Shown in pieces: positions 32,308-45,500 of a stretch of 64,000 nucleotides of DNA. The notes beneath the pieces are model-generated. The model saw nothing but the letters and a program-made list of their open reading frames with translations, was not told the DNA's origin and made no database searches. Positions within the stretch are counted from its first letter, which is position 1, and every line of letters begins with the position of its first letter. Source of the stretch: Nematostella vectensis (taxonomy: Eukaryota; Cnidaria; Anthozoa; Actiniaria; Edwardsiidae); NCBI RefSeq assembly GCF_932526225.1, contig NC_064037.1:7794203-7858202 (forward strand), read 5' to 3'. Both the position numbers and the translations under genes were made by a program.

Positions 32308-33530
32308 TGAACTGTGCGCATCTCACCATATGATGGAGATCTTATTCAAAAAGTATAAAGAAACTCTCTCAAGAACCCTGCTTTTTATAATTGTCATAAG
32401 TATCATCATTATTGCTGTTGCATTATTTTGACTTGTGCGGGGCTCTAATTCGGAAAGCGCGCTATAATTCAGATCTAATATGAGATCTGTTACATGTCTT
32501 TTTCGGGCTTCCTCGAGCGTCTGGTCAGAGCCACACCTTTAAAATTGGAAGCACACGTTTTCACACTGGTTGCGCCTTAGAGGTGGCGCTTATTAGAGGG
32601 CGCGCACATTTAAAGCGGGCATTAAAACGAGCATTTACAGTTTCACTTATTGATCAACAGGAATCTTATTCTATACAGCTTCTTAAGGCCGGAAGCAAAT
32701 ATATTCCGTTTATCTATTTTGCATAGTAATATTTCATTTCATCTAAAGGTGAATTTAAAAATGAGGTGTTGCACAGCATCGTGGGAGATACAAACAATTA
32801 ATTTAAGATGAAAGCAATGGCACGTATAAAGAACTTTCTATTTTCTGCAGAGGTGTACAGGGTAAACAGGAAAATATTGGAACCCTCTTCAAATATCTTG
32901 GGTAGCAGGACCGTATACGAAAATAAAAACTTAACTCCTTTTTCAATATTCTATAGTATGGTTTTCATTCACTTGCGATAGTCATAGAGTACTTTGTCAA
33001 GCCAGGGGACACTATTAGAATGTATTAGTGTTAAATATGCATAAAGTGTACTCGTAGTTTCCAGCGAAGTAGTATTGAAATGTACAATATTAAAAACGAT
33101 TATTAAATGTACAGAAAGTGAAGATTTGTTAAGAATCAAATAAATTTGCATTTTCTGTCATTTAAGGATTTTTTGTTACCCCCCAAAATATATTGTCTCT
33201 TCAGCCCCATCTACGCATGCGATAATTGCATCATTGCACCCTTAATATGGCTTGCATTCGACAAGACCTACAGAGGGATCGCAAATATAGATTTTACCGA
33301 CGCACACGACCCGGTTGAATGAGACAGTTTCTTTATTTTTATTCCCTTAATATAACAGTTTTCTATTGACAACGTTAGTTGGTAACACCACTAACTATAT
33401 ACGAGGACATAAATACCAATAGCTGAATACCAGATAGAATGGCTCAGAGTGGACGAAGGTTGCCAGATAGAGTGGGTCGAGTTGGATGGAGGCAATGGAG
33501 GCTATGCCAGGGACGGGTTGGGGGAGAGCA
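32308..33530. other. interval between GPCR pseudogene and HM13, with a poly(A) signal
   Basis: No gene was recognised. TTTATT at 33332-33337 is AATAAA on the minus strand, about 195 bp after the HM13 stop, and is the likely HM13 poly(A) signal. Confidence 0.45.
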
Positions 33531-36500
33531 CTACTGGGATTTTTTTGAATCACCATTTACCGCCTCCCCAGGACTGGACTCTTTCTTGTTATTTTCGTCA
33601 TAATTATCAAGATCGGGATGGTCTTCGTATCTGGAACAAATGGAGTTGAGGTAAGGTACGGTATCCGTTTTTAACCGATGGTTTCTTTTGCATACAGTGC
33701 ATATGCCTGTCACCAAAGGTGCAATAGCCTGCATAGTTCCTTGGGTTTCAGCTTTGACAGAGCTTATGAGTTCGACAGCGCAGAAAAAGGGGGAAGGCAG
33801 AAAGAAATGTGGAGGGAAAGAATGGTGACCTTACCCGCCCTCTTCTCTTTTCATTTTTCGCCTGTTCTTACTCCCGTAAACGCTTGCTGTGCAGGGGCTG
33901 GTTCACAGAAAGCAGGTTAGCACTAACCTGGGATAAATACGGCTTTTGATTGGATAAAACGAGCATTTATCCCAGCGTTAGCGTTAACCTGCTTTCTAGC
34001 AACCCGGCCCAGGCTAAAGGTGCTGTTTCATAGCACCATGGTGAATCGAATGACAAGTGTGACTTTCAAACCCAATAACTAATCACGGTTATTTAAACTT
34101 ACTTCAAGATTTCTTTGATTTCTCCTCGTAGCAGAGCGAGTGTGAGTGGGGTTCCAACACAAGCGGGGACTAGATAGAGCAGAGCGGGCTGGGCCGCCTT
34201 AAACTTGTGCATCACAAGAACTGTGGTAATAAGTCCAACCAAATATGCCATGAAAGTGGCATAGAAATACACAGTGCTCTTACTCCCGTGCTTGCTGTGA
34301 ATAGAACAACATACTGTTAGAGAATGGAACAAGAAAGATGGACTTGTTTAAGTCACCCTCTATAATCCCCCTACAAACACTTGGAAATATGCAGAAATGA
34401 GGCATGCAGCGAGTTGTACAAGATAGAGCCAATCCAATAAGAATTCCAAGAGAATGGTTGAAAAGGCTATCTCACCTGACATCATATCTTAGTAGTAAGG
34501 CGATGAAGATTCCTACAAAATGAAGCCAAAATACCATGAGTTGGATAATACATATAGATTACATTGGTACTTCTACAACCAGCCATTCCCATGAATACAG
34601 TATCTGTTGTTTGAAATTAATCAAAATACCCAAAAGTAGTGTTTGTTAACCAGAGTATAAATATGGTTCACCAAAAACGGGTAGTTGAAAAACTGTAGTT
34701 TGGAATTCATAGTCAGAATTTTTTACTTTGCTATTCCTTTGCCCCTATTTAAAGTTTTTCTATTCTGTCCTTAGTCTCTGCGATCCTTCACACAGAAATT
34801 GTTTATATTGTACATTCTACATATACAACACACAGGGTGTGAGGAGTTAAGCATACCAGTTTATTGGAGACAATATACAGTATACATGAGTGATATGGAA
34901 CAAACTTTAAATGTAGATTTAATGCAACTTTAAAATAACATGTCCATCTATTAGAAAACTGGGAAAATAACCGCGAAAAAACAACGTGACATGCAAAACT
35001 GATAAGGTCAAGTTAAAGTGTAATTAGCTAAATACATTGTAGACATGAGGGAACCTCTAAGTAACTCTGAATGACCAAGATAAACAAATAAATACAGGGT
35101 TGCAGAACAGTAAGATCCTCCCCTGGTTTCCCGGGTACCCACTTGTCCATTGTATGTTCAGTGTGTGACGGTATCTGAGAACAAAGGGCTCACAAATCTA
35201 GACTTTACTCATTTTGACCAACAAACCTGGAATAACAATGTCCCCAAGTCCTAGCATGGCAAAGTTGTTCGCTGCAAAGCCCTTCTCTAAGATATCCATA
35301 GGGAAAACCACTACAATTTAAAACAGTTATTTCAATAATGTTTTTCTCAACAAATGCAATACAAAAAAGTCCATTTTCATGTTTGGTGGTCAACTGGTTG
35401 ATATGTGAGTAAGAAAGGGAAAGATATATTTAACAAATCACTGATTTTTGCTCAGAGCTCTTGTAAAGTTAGAAAAACTAAAAAAATCTGAGGAAGCACA
35501 GGTTTCCCAAGTAATCACCCCAGGCTCTTTACAATTACAATACCATTTACAATAAAACAACAGCCATTAAACGCTTTTTATCTCCAGGATAGACACGATA
35601 TCAATTGGGTGATTTTATGAACACAATAAATGGTTGGAACTTACACTTGATTGGTGCTTCAAATGACTTTGCAACAGTCACCATTACATCTGTACCAAAA
35701 ACCTGAAAAACAAACAATTGAACCCATAAATAATTACACATGGATGCTAGCGGCATACTCCCCCTTTGCTTCCAAAAAGAATCACTAAAGCATTAAATCA
35801 CTAAAGCATTAAATCACTAAAGCATTATGCTAGCACATACCCAGAGATATTGTAAAGATACTGAAAACAAAGATAATGCAAATGAAGAGCCTGTGAGGCA
35901 CATTCCCAGAAGATACCACAAGTGAAGAGCCCTCACCTTTGAGGCACATTCCTAGAATATTTCATAAAGGGAGAGCCCCTCTACTATAAGGTACATTCCC
36001 AGAAGATATCATACGCAAAAAGCCCTCACCTTTGAGGCACATTCCTAGAATATTTTATAAAGGAAGAGCCCCTCCGCTATAAGGTACATTCGCAGAAGAT
36101 ATCATAAAGGAAGAGCCCTTCCACTATAAGGCACATTCCCAGAAGATCTCATAAAGGAAGAGCCCCTACATTATAAGGCACATTCCCAGAAGATCTCATT
36201 AAGGAAGAGCCCTCCCCTCAGAGGTACATTCCCAGAAGATCTCATAAAGGAAGAGCCCCTCCCCTCTGAGGTACATTCCCAGAAGATCTCATAAAGGAAG
36301 AGCCCCTCCCCTCTGAGGTCCAGTACATACCCAGAAGATATCATAAATGAAGAGCCCGCCCAATAGGATACAGCCCGTGGAGATGGAGTTGAGGTGTAGC
36401 AGTTCAACACCATTTAATGAAAAGGCCAGGCCGAAGATATTGTTGGCAATCCAGTGCTGAAAGACCAAGACAAACATTATAACAAACATCTTCCAATTAT

Positions 36501-39500
36501 TTAACAATATGTTTTTTTAAAAGATCACAGACTGATTAGTCCTTTCTTTATTTCAGTTTTTACTGTATCCACAAAATATTAAGTCATTTGTCAACCATTG
36601 CTCGCACCACTCTTCCAAGTCCAGGTTTTCTTGCCAAAAAATCCAGACTCTAACAAGTTGGCTACCAATGGCAATTGCCGTTAGCGCCAACAACATATTT
36701 AAAAACAGGTGTATATATTTTTTAATTTATGCAACCCTAGACTCAGACTTCCCTTTGCTGCATTTTATTTTTAAAGTAAGTGCAAATAATGTACAGCATT
36801 TATAGGCTTCATACCTAAGCTAAATTACTTTTTATCACAGCAAAGACTATATATGCACATTTTAAATTTATGCAACCCTACACTCAAACTTCCCTTTGCT
36901 GCATTTTATTTTTAAAGTAAGTGCAAATAATGTACAGCATTTATAGGCTTCATACCTAAACTAAAATTACTTTTTATCACGGCAAAGACTTACCTTTTTT
37001 AAAAGATACCAGACTCCAAACACAAATGAGCCTCCCAGACAGAGTAGATCAATTCGATCAAAGTCATAGTGCATTACCTCTGAAAAAAAAAAAATAAAAA
37101 AAAAAAAAAAGAAAGTAGCTAATCACTCTCAACGCAGCTAGACGCTGAATTACTAAGGCGCAGATTCAGACATGGTCGAGTTGAAGGCACCTCAGGCAGC
37201 TGCCATACAACTTGTGTCTGACCACGGATCACAGCTTAGAAATTGTTGGTTTTGTGGAGAGATAAGGAAAACCGGAGAAAAAACCGCAAAACCGGAGAAA
37301 AACTTGCAACTAACCAACTAAATCAACTCATGTCAGACCCAAAAATCGAACCCAGTGGTGAGAGGCACGTCAGGCACTACAGAGCCATGCTCTGCCAACT
37401 GCTCCACGAAATTACAGTTTCACTACTTTGAATATCCAAATGTGGATAGTGCCGCTTTACTCATATGGTTGGCATGTCCACATATAAATATTATTATTAC
37501 CTTTTTTTTGGTCTCCTGTGCCCTCTGTCAGGTCAAATGTGTAGTTTTGATTGGGGAAGAATGAAGGCATTAGCCGCTCGACATTTGGCCTATGTAAGAC
37601 AAATAGCAACCTTTTATAATTTAGGTGAACAATATAACACAAAAAGAAGTTTGGTTAAAGTGTTATCCTGTTCCTATTTGAATACAAAATTTGAATACAA
37701 AATTTGAATACAAAATATATCTTTACATGTACATATATTAGTATTGGGGTCAGAATTTTAGACAGGGTCAGGATATTCCTGAATCTTAGCCTATTAGATC
37801 AGATCTGTTTTTTTTTTTCTGGAATCAGAATATTCTGAAAATACTGTAAGATTCAGGGATAAAGACAATCAACCAGATTGTTATTGATATTGTCTGCCAA
37901 TATCCTGTTATTATGATAAGTAAAGAGCAAACTCTACAAAATACATGACACTGTGTGATTAGGTCATCTTGGTATTTTGAGAGGCGTGTACATCTCCCTT
38001 TTTGCCTCCCCTCCCCTCCCCTCTGCCTGCCTTACTTATCTATACCTGGGCAAGTGGGTGAGGGCATCTATCTATACCTGGGCAAGTGGGTGAGGGCATC
38101 TATCTATACCTGTGCAAGTGGGTGAGGGCATCTATCTATACCTGAGCAAGTGGGTGAGGGCATTTATCTATACCTGAGCAAGTGGGCGAGGGCATCTATC
38201 TATACCTGGGCAAGTGGGTGAGGGCATCTATCTATACCTGTGCAAGTGGGTGAGGGCATCTATCTATACCTGTGCAAGTGGGTGAGGGCATCTATCTATA
38301 CCTGGGCAAGTGGGTGAGGGCATCTATCTATACCTGGGCAAGTGGGTGAGGGCATCTATCTATACCTGGGCAAGTGGGTGAGGGCATCTATCTATACCTG
38401 GGCAAGTGGGTGAGGGCATCTATCTATACCTGAGCAAGTGGGCGAGGGCATCTATCTATACCTAAGCAAGTGGGTGAGGGCATCTTTCTATACCTGAGCA
38501 AGTGGGTGAGGGCATCTATCTATACCTAAGCAAGTGGGTGAGGGCATCTTTCTATACCTGAGCAAGTGGGTGAGGGCATCTATCTATACCTGAGCAAGTG
38601 GGTGAGGGCATCTATCTATACCTGAGCAAGTGGGTGAGGGCATCTATCTATACCTGAGCAAGTGGGTGAGGGCATCTATCTATACCTGGGCAAGTGGGTG
38701 AGGGCATCTATCTATACCTGGGCAAGTGGGTGAGGGCATCTATCTATACCTGAGCAAGTGGGTGAGGGCATCTATCTATACCTGAGCAAGTGGGTGAGGG
38801 CATCTATCTATACCTGAGCAAGTGGGTGAGGGCATCTATCTATACCTGGGCAAGTGGGTGAGGGCATCTATCTATACCTGAGCAAGTGGGCGAGGGCATC
38901 TATCTATACCTGAGCAAGTGGGTGAGGGCATCTATCTATACCTGAGCAAGTGGGTGAGGGCATCTATCTATACCTGAGCAAGTGGGTGAGGGCATCTATC
39001 TATACCTGAGCAAGTGGGTGAGGGCATCTATCTATACCTAAGCAAGTCTATATCTATCTATACCTGAGCAAGTCTATATCTATCTATACCTGAGCAAGTC
39101 TATATCTATCTATACCTGAGCAAGTGGGTGAGAGCATCTATCTATACCTGAGCAAGTGGGTGAGGGCATCTATCTATACCTGAGCAAGTCTATATCTATC
39201 TATACTTGAGCAAGTCTATATCTATCTATACCTGAGCAAGTCTATATCTATCTATACCTGAGCAAGTCTATATCTATCTATACCTGAGCAAGTCTATATC
39301 TATCTATACCTGAGCAAGTGGGTGAGGGCATCTATCTATACCTGAGCAAGTGGGTGAGGGCATCTATCTATACCTGAGCAAGTGGGTGAGGGCATCTATC
39401 TATACCTGAGCAAGTGGGTGAGGGCATCTATCTATACCTGAGCAAGTGGGTGAGGGCATCTATCTATACCTGGGCAAGTGGGTGAGGGCATCTATCTATA

Positions 39501-42500
39501 CCTGAGCAAGTGGGCGAGGGCATCTATCTATACCTGAGCAAGTGGGTGAGGGCATCTATCTATACCTGAGCAAGTGGGTGAGGGCATCTATCTATACCTG
39601 AGCAAGTGGGTGAGGGCATCTATCTATACCTGAGCAAGTGGGTGAGGGCATCTATCTATACCTAAGCAAGTCTATATCTATCTATACCTGAGCAAGTCTA
39701 TATCTATCTATACCTGAGCAAGTCTATATCTATCTATACCTGAGCAAGTGGGTGAGGGCATCTATCTATACCTGAGCAAGTGGGTGAGGGCATCTATCTA
39801 TACCTGAGCAAGTCTATATCTATCTATACTTGAGCAAGTCTATATCTATCTATACCTGAGCAAGTCTATATCTATCTATACCTGAGCAAGTCTATATCTA
39901 TCTATACCTGAGCAAGTGGGTGAGGGCATCTATCTATACCTGAGCAAGTGGGTGAGGGCATCTATCTATACCTGGGCAAGTCTATATCTATCTATACTTG
40001 AGCAAGTCTATATCTATCTATACCTGAGCAAGTCTATATCTATCTATACCTGAGCAAGTCTATATCTATCTATACCTGAGCAAGTGGGTGAGGGCATCTA
40101 TCTATACCTGAGCAAGTGGGTGAGGGCATCTATCTATACCTGTGCAAGTGGGTGAGGGCATCTATCTATACCTGAGCAAGTGGGTGAGGGCATTTATCTA
40201 TACCTGAGCAAGTGGGCGAGGGCATCTATCTATACCTGGGCAAGTGGGTGAGGGCATCTATCTATACCTGTGCAAGTGGGTGAGGGCATCTATCTATACC
40301 TGTGCAAGTGGGTGAGGGCATCTATCTATACCTGGGCAAGTGGGTGAGGGCATCTATCTATACCTGGGCAAGTGGGTGAGGGCATCTATCTATACCTGGG
40401 CAAGTGGGTGAGGGCATCTATCTATACCTGAGCAAGTGGGCGAGGGCATCTATCTATACCTGTGCAAGTGGGTGAGGGCATCTATCTATACCTGAGCAAG
40501 TGGGTGAGGGCATCTATCTATACCTGGGCAAGTGGGTGAGGGCATCTATCTATACCTGAGCAAGTGGGTGAGGGCATCTATCTATACCTGAGCAAGTGGG
40601 TGAGGGCATCTATCTATACCTGAGCAAGTGGGTGAGGGCATCTATCTATACCTGAGCAAGTGGGTGAGGGCATCTATCTATACCTGGGCAAGTGGGTGAG
40701 GCCATCTATCTATACCTGAGCAAGTGTGTGAGGGCATCTATCTATACCTGGGCAAGTGGGTGAGGGCATCTATCTATACCTGAGCAAGTGGGTGAGGGCA
40801 TCTATCTATACCTGAGCAAGTGGGTGAGGGAATCTATCTATACCTGGGAAAGTGGGTGAGGGCATCTATCTATACCTGAGCAAGTGGGTGAGGGCATCTA
40901 TCTATACCTGAGCAAGTGGGTGAGGGCATCTATCTATACCTGGGCAAGTCTATATCTATCTATACTTGAGCAAGTCTATATCTATCTATACCTGAGCAAG
41001 TCTATATCTATCTATACCTGAGCAAGTCTATATCTATCTATACCTGAGCAAGTGGGTGAGGGCATCTATCTATACCTAAGCAAGTCTTTATCTATCTATA
41101 CCTGAGCAAGTGGGTGAGGGCATCTATCTATACCTAAGCAAGTCTATATCTATCTATACTGTACCTGAGCAAGTCTATATCTATCTATACCTGAGCAAGT
41201 CTATATCTATCTATACCTGAGCAAGTCTTTATCTATCTATACCTGAGCAAGTGGGTGAGGGCATCTATCTATACCTGTGCAAGTGGGTGAGGGCATCTAT
41301 CTATACCTGGGCAAGTGGGTGAGGGCATCTATCTATACCTGGGCAAGTGGGTGAGGGCATCTATCTATACCTGGGCAAGTGGGTGAGGGCATCTATCTAT
41401 ACCTGAGCAAGTGGGCGAGGGCATCTATCTATACCTGTGCAAGTGGGTGAGGGCATCTATCTATACCTGAGCAAGTGGGTGAGGGCATCTATCTATACCT
41501 GGGCAAGTGGGTGAGGGCATCTATCTATACCTGAGCAAGTGGGTGAGGGCATCTATCTATACCTGAGCAAGTGGGTGAGGGCATCTATCTATACCTGAGC
41601 AAGTGGGTGAGGGCATCTATCTATACCTGAACAAGTGGGTGAGGGCATCTATCTATACCTGGGCAAGTGGGTGAGGCCATCTATCTATACCTGAGCAAGT
41701 GTGTGAGGGCATCTATCTATACCTGGGCAAGTGGGTGAGGGCATCTATCTATACCTGAGCAAGTGGGTGAGGGCATCTATCTATACCTGAGCAAGTGGGT
41801 GAGGGAATCTATCTATACCTGGGAAAGTGGGTGAGGGCATCTATCTATACCTGAGCAAGTGGGTGAGGGCATCTATCTATACCTGAGCAAGTGGGTGAGG
41901 GCATCTATCTATACCTGGGCAAGTCTATATCTATCTATACTTGAGCAAGTCTATATCTATCTATACCTGAGCAAGTCTATATCTATCTATACCTGAGCAA
42001 GTCTATATCTATCTATACCTGAGCAAGTGGGTGAGGGCATCTATCTATACCTAAGCAAGTCTTTATCTATCTATACCTGAGCAAGTGGGTGAGGGCATCT
42101 ATCTATACCTAAGCAAGTCTATATCTATCTATACTGTACCTGAGCAAGTCTATATCTATCTATACCTGAGCAAGTCTATATCTATCTATACTGTACCTGA
42201 GCAAGTCTATATCTATCTATACTGTACCTGAGCAAGTCTATATCTATCTATACCTGAGCAAGTCTATATCTATCTATACCTGGGCAAGTCTATATCTATC
42301 TATACCTGAGCAAGTCTATATCTATCTATACCTGAGCAAGTCTATATCTATCTATACCTGGGCAAGTCTATATCTATCTATACCTGGGCAAGTCTATATC
42401 TATCTATACCTGGGCAAGTCTATATCTATCTATACCTGAGCAAGTGGGTGAGGGCATCTATCTATACCTGGGCAAGTCTATATCTATCTATACCTGGGCA

Positions 42501-45500
42501 AGTCTATATCTATCTATACCTGAGCAAGTCTATATCTATCTATACCTGAGCAAGTCTATATCTATCTATACCTGGGCAAGTCTATATCTATCTATACCTG
42601 GGCAAGTCTATATCTATCTATACCTGGGCAAGTCTATATCTATCTATACCTGAGCAAGTGGGTGAGGGCATCTATCTATACCTGGGCAAGTCTATATCTA
42701 TCTATACCTGGGCAAGTCTATATCTATCTATACCTGAGCAAGTCTATATCTATCTATACCTGAGCAAGTCTATATCTATCTATACCTGGGCAAGTCTATA
42801 TCTATCTATACCTGGGCAAGTCTATATCTATCTATACCTGAGCAAGTCTATATCTATCTATACCTGGGCAAGTCTATATCTATCTATACCTGAGCAAGTG
42901 GGTCAGGGCATCTATCTATACCTGGGCAAGTGGGTGAGGGCATCTATCTATACCTGAGCAAGTCTTTATCTATCTATACCTGAGCAAGTCTATATCTATC
43001 TATACTGTACCTGAGCAAGTCTATATCTATCTATACTTGAGCAAGTCTATATCTATCTATACCTGGGCAAGTCTATATCTATCTATACCTGGGCAAGTCT
43101 ATATCTATCTATACCTGGGCAAGTCTATATCTATCTATACCTGAGCAAGTGGGTGAGGGCATCTATCTATACCTGGGCAAGTCTATATCTATCTATACCT
43201 GAGCAAGTCTATATCTATCTATACCTGAGCAAGTCTATATCTATCTATACCTGGGCAAGTCTATATCTATCTATACCTGAGCAAGTCTATATCTATCTAT
43301 ACCTGAGCAAGTCTATATCTATCTATACCTGAGCAAGTCTATATCTATCTATACTGTACCTGAGCAAGTCTATATCTATCTATACTGTACCTGAGCAAGT
43401 CTATATCTATCTATACCTGAGCAAGTCTATATCTATCTATACCTGAGCAAGTCTATATCTATCTATACCTGAGCAAGTCTATATCTATCTATACCTGAGC
43501 AAGTCTATATCTATCTATACCTGAGCAAGTCTATATCTATCTATACCTGGGCAAGTCTATATCTATCTATACCTGGGCAAGTCTATATCTATCTATACCT
43601 GGGCAAGTCTATATCTATCTATACCTGAGCAAGTGGGTCAGGGCAAGCACTCCCAAACCAAAAAAATACATGGTCAACAACAGGTTGACATATTCTTTGC
43701 TGAAAATCTGAAACAAAAGAAGAGAAACTGAACTTTAAAAATCATGACATGCAAAAGAGAAGCAGAAAGTGGGAATCACTACAAAAATAAAAAAGGTAAT
43801 TTTGAAAAGGAGTATTCACTTTACTTTTTTTAGAAAATTAATCAGCCAAATTAAAGTGGCAATCATTTCCAGTTGATTATGTAACAATCTCTGATGATTT
43901 TTAATGGTAAATGCGCTAAATATTTCAAAATTGAAAAAGCATGTCTACTGGAAGTTTCTTCCATAATGTGACTGATGATTTAGATCGGATGGCCTGTTAA
44001 ATAGTGCAGATCGGTTGAGGTTTCTGTTGGCCCTCGGGAAGTAAACTGGCGCAATTGCTGCTTTGACTTTGTGGTGATCTTGGTGCAACTAATTTAAATA
44101 ATTACCTTGAAAAAGATATAGAGGCCAAGTAAAGTACAACTTGCAATAATAGGAAACATAGCAGCATCCTTTGATGTCATACTCTCTGGTTTCTCTCCCG
44201 ATTTCTGTAAAGAATGGAACGCTAATGTAAAGAAAAAAATCATCAGAGCAAAAGTTCACCAGAAAACCACCAAAACATCCATAAGCACAACACTCAATTG
44301 TGCCAAAATGTCCTAGGGCACTCTCCCAATATGCTGATGTAATGTGAGATTAGAGTTGTGAGTGCAAAGCACTGTTGGTAAGCTTGGATTTAGCTGACTT
44401 CATAGGTTCAGCGGTTCCCTGCTAGCAGAGGCCTCTTTTCTCTGTATTTCACTGGGCATGCATTTGCAAGGAAAAGAGACCTCTGCCATGGGTCGAAACT
44501 TTGTTTGATCAAACCGATCCAGAGCGCATGCTCTGTTCATTGTTTAATATTTTAGCCCACAATGACTAGCACATGCGTGAAGCGTATATCTGCTGCTGGA
44601 TAATAAGCCTGCATTCGAAAAGAAATATCACACAATGAAATATAAAAGAAGCCATTTAATGCTTAATCTTCATTCACAATTTTTCTTCTGTTTACAGCTT
44701 TTGCATATTCTTCTGGACTAAGCTGATCGAAGTTTACCAAAAAGTTTGATTTGGTAACATTTTCTTAGAGTCCAACTGTGCAATATTTACATTGAAGAAA
44801 CTCGCCTGCCCAGATGTCTTGAAATTTATCCCGCAAACAAGACTAAACTCGTCTTTGCTGCTTGGCTGTTCACTCTTTTAAGTGACAATTTAGGTGATTG
44901 ATATAAAACAGCTGTTTTCTTTTTTCAAAGAGGAGAACTAAACGGAGTTTGATTATAATTTGTGACAAAACCTATGCAAAGCATATTGACAGCTTTCGCG
45001 CGATGGTTCGGCTTTTGGCATGTCACGCGGTTGCTTAGAAACGCTCACGCATGTGCAACAAAAAAAGTTTTTGCCCATCACAAGGGTCTCTGCTAGCAGG
45101 GAAGTACACCGGTGTTTGACTTTGGTGGGCTGTAAAAAACTCAAAATAGGAGGGGGGGGGGGGGGAGAAATCTGTTTTTGGTCTGTCTTTTTGTAAATTC
45201 AGCTAAAAAATAGGCAATTTGATAACCTCAAAACAACTAATAACAAAAAACATACCACCTCACACTCCCTCTCTCAGCGGCCCTTGTCGAAACAGCAACA
45301 AATATTTTGGAGTTCCCCCAAACAATCATAAATATCAACAACCACTAAAGTAATTATTCTCATCACCATGGGCACTTGAGCTGCGGCTTAAATGGATCAG
45401 TTTTCCCCCTATCAGAATAAATTAAGAAACCCACACATTTTATCGAGTGGGCTTTGTAACCCGGAAAATGCCCTCAAACATCCGTAAGGTTCGAAAGATT

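Noticed and set aside
36171-36413. Alternative HM13 exon encoding GLFLYEIFWE repeats
   Set aside because: The units are 46-47 bp (not multiples of three), lack GT donors and lie after the true exon 6 donor; kept as a repeat derived from exon 6.
42444-42957. Two plus-strand frames reading GIYLYLGKSISIYTWAS
   Set aside because: They are antisense translations of the HM13 satellite and are duplicated with it; no start context or homology.
38037-43646. CRISPR array or centromeric satellite
   Set aside because: There are no unique spacers, and the unit clearly derives from HM13 exon 3 and its donor; the array is only 5.6 kb and lies inside a gene.
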